Assembly (NCBI GenBank): GCA_033439795.1
Contig: JAUTDP010000009.1
Span: forward strand, 2,418,001-2,482,000
Source of the DNA: Sordaria brevicollis
Taxonomy: Eukaryota > Ascomycota > Sordariomycetes > Sordariales > Sordariaceae
Direction of reading: 5' to 3'
Length of the DNA: 64,000 bases
Positions 11,639 to 22,140 of this stretch are shown here, piece after piece. The first letter of the stretch is position 1, and each line of letters begins with the position of its first letter. The notes under the pieces are model-generated. The model searched no databases. It saw only the letters and a list, made by a program, of their open reading frames with translations, and was not told the origin of the DNA. The position numbers and the translations under genes were made by a program.

Positions 11639-14542
11639 TTAGGCAGAGCCGGCGTCATTGGCCTTCAACGCTTCCTGGAAATGGAGTTGGAAAACCTCGG
11701 GGGCGGCGCGATCCTCGGGCCACAGCTTCGGGATATTGTTATTAAGCAGGATGTTGTTGTAGTACTCGAGAAGGAGCTTCACGCCTTGCTTGTTCGGGGT
11801 CTCCTTTGACGCGTCCTCGAGCGCCAGATTACGGAACTCGTGGTACACCTTATCATTGAAACTCTTGAGAAGCAACTTCGACCAGAACTCGTAGAGGGTT
11901 TGCATCTTCTTGGGGATCTCGCCATTGGTGGCCTTTTGGCGCTGGTTGAGAGCCTCCTGACGAAGGACAGTATAGGGCTGACGGTCCATTCGAACATTGG
12001 CAGACTCTGGGCTGTACTGATCAAGCCAAACCGAAGAGTTCACGCCATTCTCAATCGTGGCACTATTGACACCGTTACTTTGGCCATGACCCGAAGACTC
12101 GTAACCGGCAACAGCGGTGGCTTCAGAGTCATCATACGCAAGAACGACGACCATCTTCTCGACTTGGGTATCAGACAGGTTTGTCAAGCTCTCGAGTGTG
12201 ACCGCAGTTACAGGGGGCGAGTAGTCGGGAACACCTGCCGACAACTGCTTATGACCGTTCACGGCAGAGCCGTTGGTGGTGGGGTCGTAGGGAGCGGGGT
12301 TCATGTATCCAGCCTGGAACATCTGATCCTGGGAGTAGCCGGCGTACGGGCCTGGAACAGCATATCCTTGGGGATATCCGGGGGCACCATAAGGCACCAT
12401 GTGGGCGATGGGGCTCTGGTAAGGAGTATAGTTTGTTGGCCCGTTGTGGCGGAGATGCTCCATGCGGTCTTCTTCACGCAGAACAAACTTGGACCACGAG
12501 TCCTTGCTGCGGAGTCTTTCCTGGCCGTCCTCGCCAATGACAAACTCAACCTTGTCGGAGAGGGAGCAGGCAAAGCGAATGCTCTCCCTATCCTTGCTGA
12601 GCTCTTGCATGCGCCTGAAGCCGGCGATCACATCCAAGAACACCCAGCCGGAGCCATCCATGTGTCTGCGGAGGAAAGTATCCTTGCAAAGGTTCTCAAG
12701 CGAGAGGTAGTACTCGACCTGAGCCCTGATAACCGGAATCATGGGATCGTAGGCAGGCATGTACATGTATGGCACGGGGTACTGTGGCACAGCGTATTCG
12801 TGGGGCTGGGCCATCCGAGGCGCAAAAGCAGGCGCAGAGCCGTTGCGGCCAGCGTTCTGGTTCGAGTACTTTCCTCTGCCCCTAGTCGACTGGCCGTTAT
12901 AGCCGGAGAACTGACCGGCATGCTGGGGAGGCGAGTTGTGCTGGCGCGACTGGTAAGATGAGTGACCATACTGGCCGTTGCCGTTATATCCAGACTGGTG
13001 AGGGCCGGGTGTGCCATTGTGGCCGCCACGGCCGCGATATCCACCGCGGCCACGCTCAGGGCGACCCTCGCGACCGGAGTACTGCTGGCCGTTCACACCG
13101 TGATGAGCTCCGTCTTTGGTGGAGTCAGATCCCTTGTGATGACGCTCGTGGGGCCGGGAAGACGACGACGGCCCTGTCTCGGAGGTTTGCCCAGCCTCAT
13201 TCTGTCCTTCCTTCACGGACGATCCCTTCTTCGTGGCGTTCTGAAGGGATGTTAGGTTCTGACTACCGTGACGGTGCCGCGATGTGCGATACACAGCAGA
13301 ATGGGAATGATTTCGACTTACAGTAGATGTCTCTTCGCGAGCTTGCTCGTTGTTGGCGGAAACCGACAGCTTGCGCGCATCCTTGGAGGAGACGGCGTCA
13401 ACAGAGGCACGCTTGGAAGCATGGGGCTGGTTGCTGGCACGCGTAGGCATGTTACCCTCACGGGGGCGGGATCCGGCACGCTTGTGGCCGTTAGGACCGC
13501 CGGTGGTCGACGCTCTGTCAGTCTGGGCAGTGGCATTTGAGGTGCCGGTGCCGTTGGTGTTGTGCGGCCTTGTAGACCCTTGCTCGCGACCACCCCGAGC
13601 TCCGCCTCGCGTCTTGGAGCCGCGCGGTGGCAGCGGCGTGTTGAAAACGACGGTAGGCTGAATGTCGACAGCAACCCATGTCTTCTTCTTAGAAGCTCCA
13701 GAGTCCTCCTGAGACTCCTTGTCGGCAACCTTTTCCTGAACCTTTTCCTTGGGAGCCTCGGTGCTGGCTGCGGACTTCGGGTCCGGCCATGAGGCGGCAT
13801 CGGCCACTGGGGGCAAAGCAACCGCATTTTTGTCATCCTTCTCGGCACGCGCGCCCCGGGGACCGTTCCTACGCTGATGCTGATCGGCAGCTCTTGGGAG
13901 ATCGGTAGCCTTCTTGTGAGACTTGTCGCCATTTACGCCATTCACGGTCGTGCTTTGACTTTCGCCATCTTGCTTCTTGGCCTCGGCGGGAACAGCATCG
14001 GAGTTGGGAGCAGGCGAAGTCTTCAACTTGGCGGCCTGTGCTTCCTGTCTTTGCGCCCAAATGTTGACCGTGGGCAGCGGGGCCTCAGAGAGGACGACCT
14101 TGGGAGCCTCCTTCACCTTTTCCTTGTCCTCCTCGGCTTGTTGCTCATTCTGAGGCTCTTTCTCGCTGTTCCGGGCCTTCTTGCCCTTCCGGCCTTTCCT
14201 GCCGTCTGTGCTCTCGTTCGACCGGGATGTGCGGCTCACGGACCTAGAATTCTTGTCCTCCAACTGCTGCTGAGGCTGTGCTGGTGCCACTTCGTTCTCA
14301 CGAGCGGCCTTCTTGTTCTCTTCGGTTACTGGCGCGGTAACGGATGAGGAGGCAGTATCCTGCTTGGATTGTTCGGCAGGAGCTTGAGTGGTCTTGCCGG
14401 TTTCGGAGGCCTCGGTGACCTCAGCCCCATTGGGGGTTGCTGACTGCACTGCAGTGGTTGAGGAGGCATCCTCCTTGGTGCTCGGCTGAGTAGCAGCCTG
14501 GCCTTTGGCGGCTTGCGCGTAGGAGAATGTTGAACCCGACAT
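11639..14542 (-). CDS. La-motif RNA-binding protein, LARP1/Sro9-type
   Basis: The frame is open for 967 codons from MSGSTFSYAQAAKG. A probable in-frame 81 bp intron at 13321-13241 would shorten the product to 940 residues. The first ~570 residues are low-complexity: Ala/Gln/Glu/Ser-rich stretches, a basic GRKGRKGKKARN patch near 115, the VNIWAQRQEAQAAKL segment near 159, and an RGG-like run (RGRGGYRGRGG) near 500. A La motif follows at about 603-690 of the unspliced frame, with VEYYLSLENLCKDTFLRRHM, GWVFLDVIAGFRRM and the IRFACSLSDKVEF strand. There is no evident RRM after it, as in Sro9/Slf1 and LARP1 relatives. Such proteins bind mRNA and polysomes in the cytoplasm and affect translation. 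The C-terminal helical tail (KLLLEYYNNILL) is like fungal relatives. I leave the symbol blank because the exact ortholog is unclear. Confidence 0.88.
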   Translation of the reverse strand: MSGSTFSYAQAAKGQAATQPSTKEDASSTTAVQSATPNGAEVTEASETGKTTQAPAEQSKQDTASSSVTAPVTEENKKAARENEVAPAQPQQQLEDKNSRSVSRTSRSNESTDGRKGRKGKKARNSEKEPQNEQQAEEDKEKVKEAPKVVLSEAPLPTVNIWAQRQEAQAAKLKTSPAPNSDAVPAEAKKQDGESQSTTVNGVNGDKSHKKATDLPRAADQHQRRNGPRGARAEKDDKNAVALPPVADAASWPDPKSAASTEAPKEKVQEKVADKESQEDSGASKKKTWVAVDIQPTVVFNTPLPPRGSKTRGGARGGREQGSTRPHNTNGTGTSNATAQTDRASTTGGPNGHKRAGSRPREGNMPTRASNQPHASKRASVDAVSSKDARKLSVSANNEQAREETSTVSRNHSHSAVYRTSRHRHGSQNLTSLQNATKKGSSVKEGQNEAGQTSETGPSSSSRPHERHHKGSDSTKDGAHHGVNGQQYSGREGRPERGRGGYRGRGGHNGTPGPHQSGYNGNGQYGHSSYQSRQHNSPPQHAGQFSGYNGQSTRGRGKYSNQNAGRNGSAPAFAPRMAQPHEYAVPQYPVPYMYMPAYDPMIPVIRAQVEYYLSLENLCKDTFLRRHMDGSGWVFLDVIAGFRRMQELSKDRESIRFACSLSDKVEFVIGEDGQERLRSKDSWSKFVLREEDRMEHLRHNGPTNYTPYQSPIAHMVPYGAPGYPQGYAVPGPYAGYSQDQMFQAGYMNPAPYDPTTNGSAVNGHKQLSAGVPDYSPPVTAVTLESLTNLSDTQVEKMVVVLAYDDSEATAVAGYESSGHGQSNGVNSATIENGVNSSVWLDQYSPESANVRMDRQPYTVLRQEALNQRQKATNGEIPKKMQTLYEFWSKLLLKSFNDKVYHEFRNLALEDASKETPNKQGVKLLLEYYNNILLNNNIPKLWPEDRAAPEVFQLHFQEALKANDAGSA
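13241..13321 (-). other. Probable in-frame intron of the La-motif gene
   Basis: On the minus strand GTAAGT starts at 13321, CTAAC lies near the 3' end and a CAG acceptor ends at 13241. The length is 81 bp, a multiple of three, and there is no stop inside, so retention adds 27 residues (408-434 of the unspliced frame). The encoded residues are His/Arg/Ser-rich and unlike the flanks. Confidence 0.75.
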
Positions 14543-17500
14543 TTTGAAGTTGGCGGGTGCGGGGGTTAAGGAAGTTGCTGGACGATGGATTGATCGAGAG
14601 GAAGCTCGGTCGATCGCGGAAACTGGGTTTCGGTCGCCTCGGCTAGACTGCTCACAAAGGCTGTCTGCGTTAATCGGATGTCCGGAGAAGGGCGAGAATT
14701 ACCTCTCCTCTCGACGATCGGCTGACGGCGCTGAGGCCTTTGACAATGTTGAACGACTACTCGATGTCGGATTTTGCGGTGCAAATTGTTGCTGCAGCTG
14801 GACTCGGTTGGACGTTTGTGTCTCGGTCGAAGTCTGAAAGAAGGTAGAGGTTGCCGAAGAGAAGGAGCACGACCTTTGGTGGTGTGGTGTTTGGTGACTC
14901 GACAGCAAAATTCTTGCCGATGCGCACGGGTACACGGCCGGGAAAAGAGGTCGCTTTGCGGGGCGTCTAACGTGAAGGTGTCAGAGCTGTCTGGGCCTCG
15001 AGGAGAAGATTTTTGGTGCAAGCTATTGTCGAAGACGACGAGAGATGCAGACGAAGGCGAGTCAACCAGGTAGGAGGGGGGGAGAGCGGAGGAGAGCGCA
15101 AGAGAAGCAGGTGATGGTACGACCACGACCTGGCGTCGAATGCGAAAGGTGAATGCCTGGAATCCTGCGGGTGTCCAATAGCAGGCTGCTGGGGGTCCAC
15201 AGGCAAGTTGAGATATAACTAACCCTAAAGATGGCAGCCTCGGGATGCAGTCTGTAGAAGATTGGTAAGAAAATGGGTTTGGGTTGCGGGGTGGGAGAGG
15301 AGAGCGAGGGTTGGTTAAGGGAAAAGAACAAAAGGGAAAAAAAAAGTTAATTGGAGGGGGGGCGGGACTGCGGTGCCTTGCCAAAATCGGACCGGCAACT
15401 GAGATTTGTGTGTGGAATAAATTTTTCTTCGGCTCCTGGGTGAAGTTCTGCAGCATGTAGTGGGGATGGACAAGGAAGGCCCGCCGCGCACCCGTACCGC
15501 TTATAACCCACAATCCGTGCTGCAATTGAGGTACCAACCTGGAACCTTACAGCCTGTCCACTCACGTTGTCGCACCAAGTCCTAATCAATCGATTGGGAG
15601 GGCTTACAGTCACTGTGTTTGCTTGCCTTTTCAGGAAGGGACTGAGCAAGTGTGAATTGATCGCTGCCGTGGTGCTTGCCCTGTTGCAAAATAACAGACG
15701 GGAAGGTTTGTGCGGGGAGGGGAAGGGACGGGACGGAGGGGAATTGGAGGGGCGCGGAGGTGGTGCCACGGTTAATGCAGGCCCGTGTACCAGCCACTCG
15801 ACCGGCAACAAGCGACTTGAGCCACCTAAAGCACGGGGCAGCCGAGACCCGGGACCAGGCTGCCAGAGAGCCCGGGCCGGCATCATTTCACCTACCATTA
15901 ACTACCTCTCTACCTTAGTCAGCTCACAAGTGAAGGTGCTTGATTTTGTTCGATTGGACATTTCGTTTCAGACTTCCAGCTTTTACTCTTCAGAGTTTCG
16001 AGTCATGGACGCTGGCCGGGATTTTGATGAGCCATATATGGAGGGAACCCCCATCCCGCCAGTACCAAGGCGGTTGAGCCACTCCGTCAGCCTGAAATGT
16101 CCAGCGGCATCGGTAACAAAGTTCCGTCAATCACGACCTTGTTAAGTGACAAGATACTTTACCCCAGGCTAGTCGCAAAATATGCATAACCCGGTACAGT
16201 ATCTTGAAGGCTGACGAGACAAGCATTCATATTTTCTACTTGCGGACGGTTGCAAACGCAAGACGCGCCCTCTCCTGTCCTCTGCTTTGCTGTTGGAGAG
16301 CTGCCGAGGTTCAGGGCTCCAACGGCGCTCCATTCTCGACGCATGGCCTCGACCCTAGTGAGATGGACAACCTGGCCGCGTCGGCGGGTGGCACCCACTA
16401 TGGCATTGCCCTTGACTCGACACATCTACAAACGCAACGTGTTGACAACGGGCAATTGAAAGAAGGGAGTCTGACAACTCTTCAGAGCGGTAGGGCACTA
16501 TAATATGGTAGTGATGGCGATCAACTCACATTTTCAGCTAGGCCATAAAAGCGTTGAGAGTGAGTGGTACCTGGGAATCCGAAACAGACATTGATGGACT
16601 ACATCACAGTACTATCTCCATGGTCGAGAATTCCAAGGCTGAACATCCTCGCCGTAGAAGAACAACAAGTGCAAACGGAGAAAATCATCTACAGTGGCCA
16701 GCCAAAAAGTGTCACGATCGTCGGCATGTGATTAGCACGGAAAACAGCACCTACACCAGCAAAGTAACGCCCAAGACATCGTGGGGAGCAAAATCAAAGG
16801 TAGCTTGACGATAACTACGTAAATTACTTGATATTATTTCAAGTTGGACGTCCCAAAAGGATCTTATAATGGCCGCGCTGCTTCGCTATCGGCGTAGGCG
16901 GTCCGTGACAGTGTGAATGGCAAACCGGGAACACAGCGGCTTGTCAGATCTTCTAAGATCGCGACATGGGTTAGGGTTATGCTGTCCGTGATGTCTAAGA
17001 TCTAACAACATCCAACAACATCGGCATCGGCGTCTATATGGACTGGTATGTTATCTACGAGACCTGATAATGATGTACAGTATAGTATAATACCCACCAA
17101 TGACTGTTTGCTTTCTCGCGAGACAGCGAGCCCTTTACACCCAGCGATACTGGCGCCAGACACCAACCTCTTCGGCTCTCTTAACAATTTGGTGCAGCAT
17201 CCGGACCTGCTCCTTCGTTTTCCCGACCTCAGCCAGGTAAAAACACGAAAACAAAGCAGGAAATTAAAAAGAAAAAGAGAGAGGAAAAAGGAAACAGCGC
17301 AGATGATAACGATATTCGCTTCCACCTTCGCTATGGAGGAGTGCCCAGGCGAACCCGAGCAGCTCCTCCATAGCACTCGAACTGATGATTACCTCTCGGT
17401 CTCCAGTCTGGGCAGGGACCACTGCACCTCTAAACCAATTTGGGTTATTATTATTTCAGAGTTACTGACGCCAACCCTATATGTGTAGCTTCAGGTGGAA

Positions 17501-20038
17501 AATCCCGTCGTGACTTTCCACGAACACCTGAGCGCCGCAAACTTCGAAACATTCTGGCCATCCTCCTCTTCTTCCTGGCAAGCCACTCAATCAACAAATC
17601 ACCCCCCGTTTAGTTTCCCCTGCCCAGGTCTGAAAGAAAGGTGCCCTTTCGAGCTGCTACGCCAGCCAAATGATTATCGGGCACACTCTATCAGGACCGG
17701 ATTCCCTTTCATTCCAAACGTCCGTCACCACATCTGGACAGTGACATCTGGAAACAACTTCCCAACAATCTCACCCCGTCACATTGGGAAGAAACGTGTT
17801 GCCAAGTATTAGGATTAGAGTGCTCTATCGGAGTGATTGTACACCCTCGGAAAGACAAAAAAGAAGAAGAAAAAGAAAGGGTAGAATGCAATTGCTGTAG
17901 GACCCTGGCCAACAGGATTCTAGATAGCACCACATCTAAGCAAACAGCTGGCTGTCACGTAGTTCATATAGTAAACCTGTGTCAAGTTCAACTTATTCCC
18001 GCCTGTAGTATACCGTCGGTCGAGTATGTAACTAAATGTTTTGTACACAACGCACTGCGTGGTTATTCAGCCGAGCGCGGAGACAGAAAACGGACGGGGA
18101 GAGAATCAAGCTGGTTTAAGTGTCCTGGACAACGTAGCGGTTCGGGTCTGCCTTTCGTGATATGTCTCTACCCGTCAGAGCTGGAGGCACCTTGATCAGG
18201 AATTTTGTGAAGTGTGGATCATCGTTCAGTGTTTCGCTGGGAGGGAAATTGTTCTCGAGACGACGTCCCGGTTACCTAGATTCTAGGTAAACACATGTTA
18301 ACCCGTAGTTAGAGAACAGAGGAACTACCTGGCCGCACTCGTGTGTACTATGACAAGAGCGTCGAGAAAATAAAGCCTGCAGCGCAGGACTTGAACAAGT
18401 AAGAATTTTCCGATAGCAAGAAAATAGCTGCTCGGATACAATTGAGTTTCTGAATGCATTGGTTGCCGAGAAAAGCCAAATAACAGTCGATCTCTCGGGC
18501 ACCATTCCCTTGGTTCTTTGGCGGCCGCGTTCATTGTTGGAAAGCTCCAACCAAGTCGCCGAAGGATATAAGCCATCGTGATGTGAATCGACGACGCTGA
18601 AAATGCTAGAATGATTCCTTGCTCTTGAACACATGTGCTAGATGGAGGGAAAGTTTTGTTCAAGCAATTTCGATATATGCCCATCAACCTTCAGTGTCGG
18701 ATGCTTCAGGTCTCGGGATAGTTGGAGCAAAGCCAAGGTATCGAGCGGATGAAGCAAAGCCAAATGCTTCGGCAAGTTTTTTTTCTTCAATTGTTTGTAG
18801 AGGTGTGCTTGCGTTATCACTTTCCGGAGTTTATTGGCTCGTACACGCTGCTTCGCATTGCCGGGAATGACTGAGAGAGACCAAGGACGAGAACGGTGGC
18901 GGGACTAGTATAAACGCTGACGTAGACTTTTCAAGAGATAGGAACAGTTGTCACGATAGTTCTTTAACCACGAGTGGGATCATTCGTCCCTAGAAGAGCT
19001 CTTAGGCTATTTGGTCGATGCTCGTAGGTGTTAAGATCGACCGTACCCGTGATATCATCCGGCTATGGCTTACCGTTGTGTTCTTGCGTAGCTCTCCAGA
19101 AGTTGTGAACAGTCTCGAAATCGTCTTTATAGCCGTGTGGCCTTAGTCAACACGTCGCTAGCAACGAGTAACCGAGAGACCTCAATCTCGTACTATTGTG
19201 TCACGGATGTGTTTGGAGGGCTTGACTGTGCCGAGAACTTAGACTGACTTGTCGTGATGCGCGTGATGCGCTTGGCGCCGTCCTTTGGACCGACCCGGCG
19301 TGTGAGGTGTAGCTGGACTGTTCCCTGTCTAACTGCGTGTCAACAGGCTGATGACCCGAGACAGGAAGTTATTTCGTGTCATGAAGGGTCTCGAAGGCCA
19401 TTCCCGTGGAAGCATTCCATTGGAGAGAACGTACCTTGATCGCCATTGTCGTGTATCGTGAAATGGACAACACCACTGGGATCCCCTCCAGCCAAGATCG
19501 TGTCAGCGTATCTTGGTACTCTAAATACCTTTGGATAGACCGATTCCGAACATACTTATCCCAAAGACATGTCGGGTAGCATGCATGCACGAGCTTATGG
19601 ATGGAGAAGCGTGGTTCCTCGCGAGGCGCATTGACAGGGATTGGACGCCACCTCGGCAAGCAGGAACCAGGAACCGAGACGCCGGTACGCAGATCCACAA
19701 ATAGGGCTGACCAATGACATGTAATACAAATGCCAAGCTTTGACGTCGATGCATATGAATATCAAAATGATATGGAGAATGATAAAAGAGATGATTCTAA
19801 TGCGATGAAAGTGGTGGTTTTCCCGACGACAACACCAATCGTGATAGCTTCAAACCTGGACCTACGGCTATCCCTCTGAGGCCGCACTCAACCACCACTG
19901 TACGCCCCAGGCCACCCTCTAAAGGAGCCGGTAGAGCTTCTAACCTAGGGGCTCAGGAACCCACATTACAGTGGCCAGAGCTACCAACACACAACTCCGT
20001 CAAGCCTCGGAGAGTAATTAAGACGCGCCCTCCCTAAC
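14543..20038. other. Long intergenic region, 5.5 kb, no gene recognised
   Basis: The first kilobase is the promoter and leader of the La-motif gene. The rest has no frame I can defend as a gene. The longest frames (minus 14566-15537 and plus 15567-16145) lack family motifs and look like leader or low-complexity reading. No tRNA, 5S rRNA or transposon was seen. A small or non-coding transcript cannot be excluded. Confidence 0.4.
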
Positions 20039-20209
20039 CAGCCCAGATCAGTACGTGCCTTCCTTCCCAATCAAGCCAGAGCAGTAGAGGTACGTACCTT
20101 CCTCGCCAAATCAGCCCAGATCAGCACGTACCTTCCCAATCCAGTCTACAGTTCAGTACGTACCTTCCTCGCCAAATCACGCCATGGCTCCCAAATCACG
20201 CCATAGCTC
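20039..20209. repeat. Degenerate tandem repeats upstream of the orphan gene
   Basis: Two copies of a ~73 bp unit begin at 20039 and 20112, each starting CAGCCCAGATCAG and carrying ACGTACCTTCC and CGCCAAATC. They are followed by two 19 bp units (20172-20190 and 20191-20209) of the form CCAAATCACGCCATGGCTC, differing at one base. A further CAGCCCAGATT follows at about 20216. The array ends about 75 bp before the TATA box of the orphan frame and may be part of its promoter. Confidence 0.75.
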
Positions 20210-20285
20210 CCAAACCAGCCCAGATTGGTGGGCTTCTGGGCTGATGGTGCCTGCCGAGGGTTAGGGGTTGCTTCTGCCGTGGAGG

Positions 20286-20293
20286 GTATATAT
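20286..20293 (+). promoter_or_regulatory. TATA-like box of the orphan gene
   Basis: GTATATATT at this place is followed by a CT- and CA-rich stretch typical of transcribed fungal leaders. The leader, rich in ATCACA and CACAAAAC, runs to the ATG at 20461, with TTCATC just before the ATG. The distance fits a leader of about 130-150 nt. Confidence 0.5.
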
Positions 20294-20460
20294 TCCTGCC
20301 ACCCCAGGACCTGCCCCGCTCCTCTCCCCTTTCCTCCTTCATCGATCGCCATCAAAGCTTTCAAACACATCACACTTTTCATCTGTTCTTGCACTGCAAC
20401 TACAACTCTCTCATCACACAACTCATCACAAAACACACAAAACTTTTTTCTTCTTTCATC

Positions 20461-21477
20461 ATGAAAACTTCAAGCAAGAACCAGTTGTCACCCATTGGCA
20501 CCTTACATCTGTTGGTCCTTTGGATCCTCTACGCATTCGCTGTCGCTTGCGTCAGATTCGTCGATGCTTAGGTATCTTGGCCTATCTTGAACGCAACAGC
20601 AATGTGTCTGGACATCGCACGCAACGGCTTCGTCAAGCGCGCCACAACACAGCGCCCGTTCGCACGCATGTTCGGTCTCGCCGTTTCAAAGTTCGCCGAC
20701 ATCCTCGACTGGTTTCGCTTTCTCGATCCATCGACGCCTGTCGCGCCTGAACACGCATCCGGCCACAGCTATCGCAGTTGTGCAACTCAGACATCGGACG
20801 ATTTTCAAGCCACTCCGGCCGTGTTGGAGTTCTTCACGTCTCGTCTTGAACACTTGACTGAATTCTTCGACGCTGGTCTCCAGTCTGTCATGTCACCCTT
20901 CGCCGGCAACACTCAACAGTCTTCGACCTCATCTCCGGTCGCTGTCCACGCACCACAAACTCCAGTGCGACAGCGCAGCTCGACAGTCTCAACTCAACAT
21001 CAACAGACCAAGAGCGCGAGTCCTTTTTCGATTTTCGACTCCGACGGTGAAGCGGCTTAGAGCCCTGCTGATCCTGAAGGCCCCCCGAACTTCGACACCC
21101 TATCCGTCTGCTCGTCGTTTGTAGCGACTGAACAGTCTCCCTGGGAATCAGACCGTTCTTTCTTCGACAGCCCAGCCAGCCCAGCTGTTCGACAGAATGA
21201 CCGGGAAACACGCGTCGCAACCTCAGGACGCAGGTCTGATTATTTGGACTCGGACCGATCTACGTTTTCCGAGAAGGAGAGGTACCAGCAATGGCGCCGA
21301 TGGAACGATGAGCGGGTACGCAAGTATCCTGCTGAACGTGCCGCCTCGGAGGAACGAAGACGCCAGTCGCGAGCCGCTTTGGAAGCTCACTGGCGCCGCC
21401 TGGCAGAAGCCCGAGAGGCTCGTAGGAGCAGTAAGGCTATTCGGGACCCGATTTCGGGCCGGATCTACTCGAACTAG
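20461..21477 (+). CDS. Orphan reading frame of 338 codons interrupted by two in-frame TAG codons
   Basis: From the ATG at 20461 one frame continues to TAG at 21475-21477 and is broken only by TAG at 20569-20571 (codon 37) and TAG at 21058-21060 (codon 200). Segment 1 is MKTSSKNQLSP followed by a hydrophobic helix (GTLHLLVLWILYAFAVACV, about 13-31), possibly a membrane anchor. Segment 2 is Ser/Thr/Gln/Pro-rich with FxxLxxF-like hydrophobic patches. Segment 3 is highly charged and helical with EKERYQQWRRWNDERV and AAALEAHWRRLAEAREARR-like runs, ending RDPISGRIYSN. I do not recognise a family. It could be a pseudogene with two CAG-to-TAG changes, three short genes, or one gene whose TAGs are recoded to TGG by A-to-I mRNA editing, as known in sexual tissue of Neurospora, Sordaria and Fusarium. 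A TATA box and CA-rich leader argue that it is transcribed. No intron fits that would remove either stop. Confidence 0.55.
20569..20571 (+). other. First in-frame TAG of the orphan frame (codon 37)
   Basis: The context is GATGCTTAGGTATC. The TAG has T at -1 and -2 and G after the A, the preferred triplet for fungal A-to-I editing. It is equally explained by CAG to TAG at a CpA site. Confidence 0.6.
21058..21060 (+). other. Second in-frame TAG of the orphan frame (codon 200)
   Basis: The context is GCGGCTTAGAGCCC, sharing GCTTAG with the first site. The frame on both sides has similar composition and no other stop for 139 codons downstream. Confidence 0.6.
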
Positions 21478-21897
21478 TTTAGCTAGTGGGTTAGTCTGCG
21501 GTGGCTGAGAGTGTTAGCACGATCGCGCACAACTGGGTGTAGATCGCTTGCGCGCTATGAAGGGGTAAGAGTTTGGAGGAGAGTACCTGGCGATTTTGGA
21601 TGGCTCAAGGGGTAAGTTTCATCATCATCTTCTTCTCATCATCATCTCGTGACAAAGTACTAACAGTTTTCTTCTTCAGAGCAGGGGCAAGGCAATGGGT
21701 TCATTCGTTCTGCATCGGAGGATAGGGGGTTTTGGCAGGGTGGAGGACTTATACAGTGAGGCGGAGAAGCCGGGAAGAACAAGGAGCTAGGCGAGTGGAT
21801 AAATTTCTTTGGTCTTGGGTTTGCTTTGGGAAACAAAAAACAACAAAATCAACAAAAAAAAGACACAAACATACTTGATAGACTGCAACATACATAG

Positions 21898-22140
21898 GAG
21901 TTTTGGGTGTTGGAGGAGTTGGACTTGGATTTGGATTTGAGTGTTGGAGGAGTTGTACTTGGAGTTGGATTGGGACTTGGATTTGAAGTTGGTGTTTCAT
22001 TTGGATTCGGGTTTTGGAGGAGTTGTACTTGGAGTTGAAGTTGGGAGTTGGATTTGGAGTTGGATTTGGATTTGGATTTGGATTTGGAGTTTGGGAGTTC
22101 GAGGAGTTTGATGGAGTTTTGGGAGAGTTTGAGATGGGAC
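21898..22140. repeat. Low-complexity GGATTT / GTTGGAG repeat tract
   Basis: The plus strand is a run of GGATTT, GGAGTT and TTGGA units, densest around 22045-22090. It reads as Asn-Pro or Gly-Phe dipeptides in frames on either strand (minus 21749-22216 and plus 22014-22211), which I take as repeat artefacts rather than proteins. Confidence 0.75.

Noticed and set aside
14566..15537. 323-codon minus-strand frame upstream of the La-motif gene
   Set aside because: Pro/Arg/Ser-rich with no motif, lying where the promoter and leader of the La-motif gene should be; best seen as leader sequence.
15567..16145. 192-codon plus-strand frame
   Set aside because: Starts on TTG, Arg/Gly-rich low complexity, overlaps other frames, no family signal.
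3134..21060. Shared 15-mer GGTGAAGCGGCTTAG at the clf1 stop and at the second TAG of the orphan frame
   Set aside because: Flanking bases do not match; a chance match of common Gly-Glu-Ala-Ala codons plus TAG is likelier than homology.
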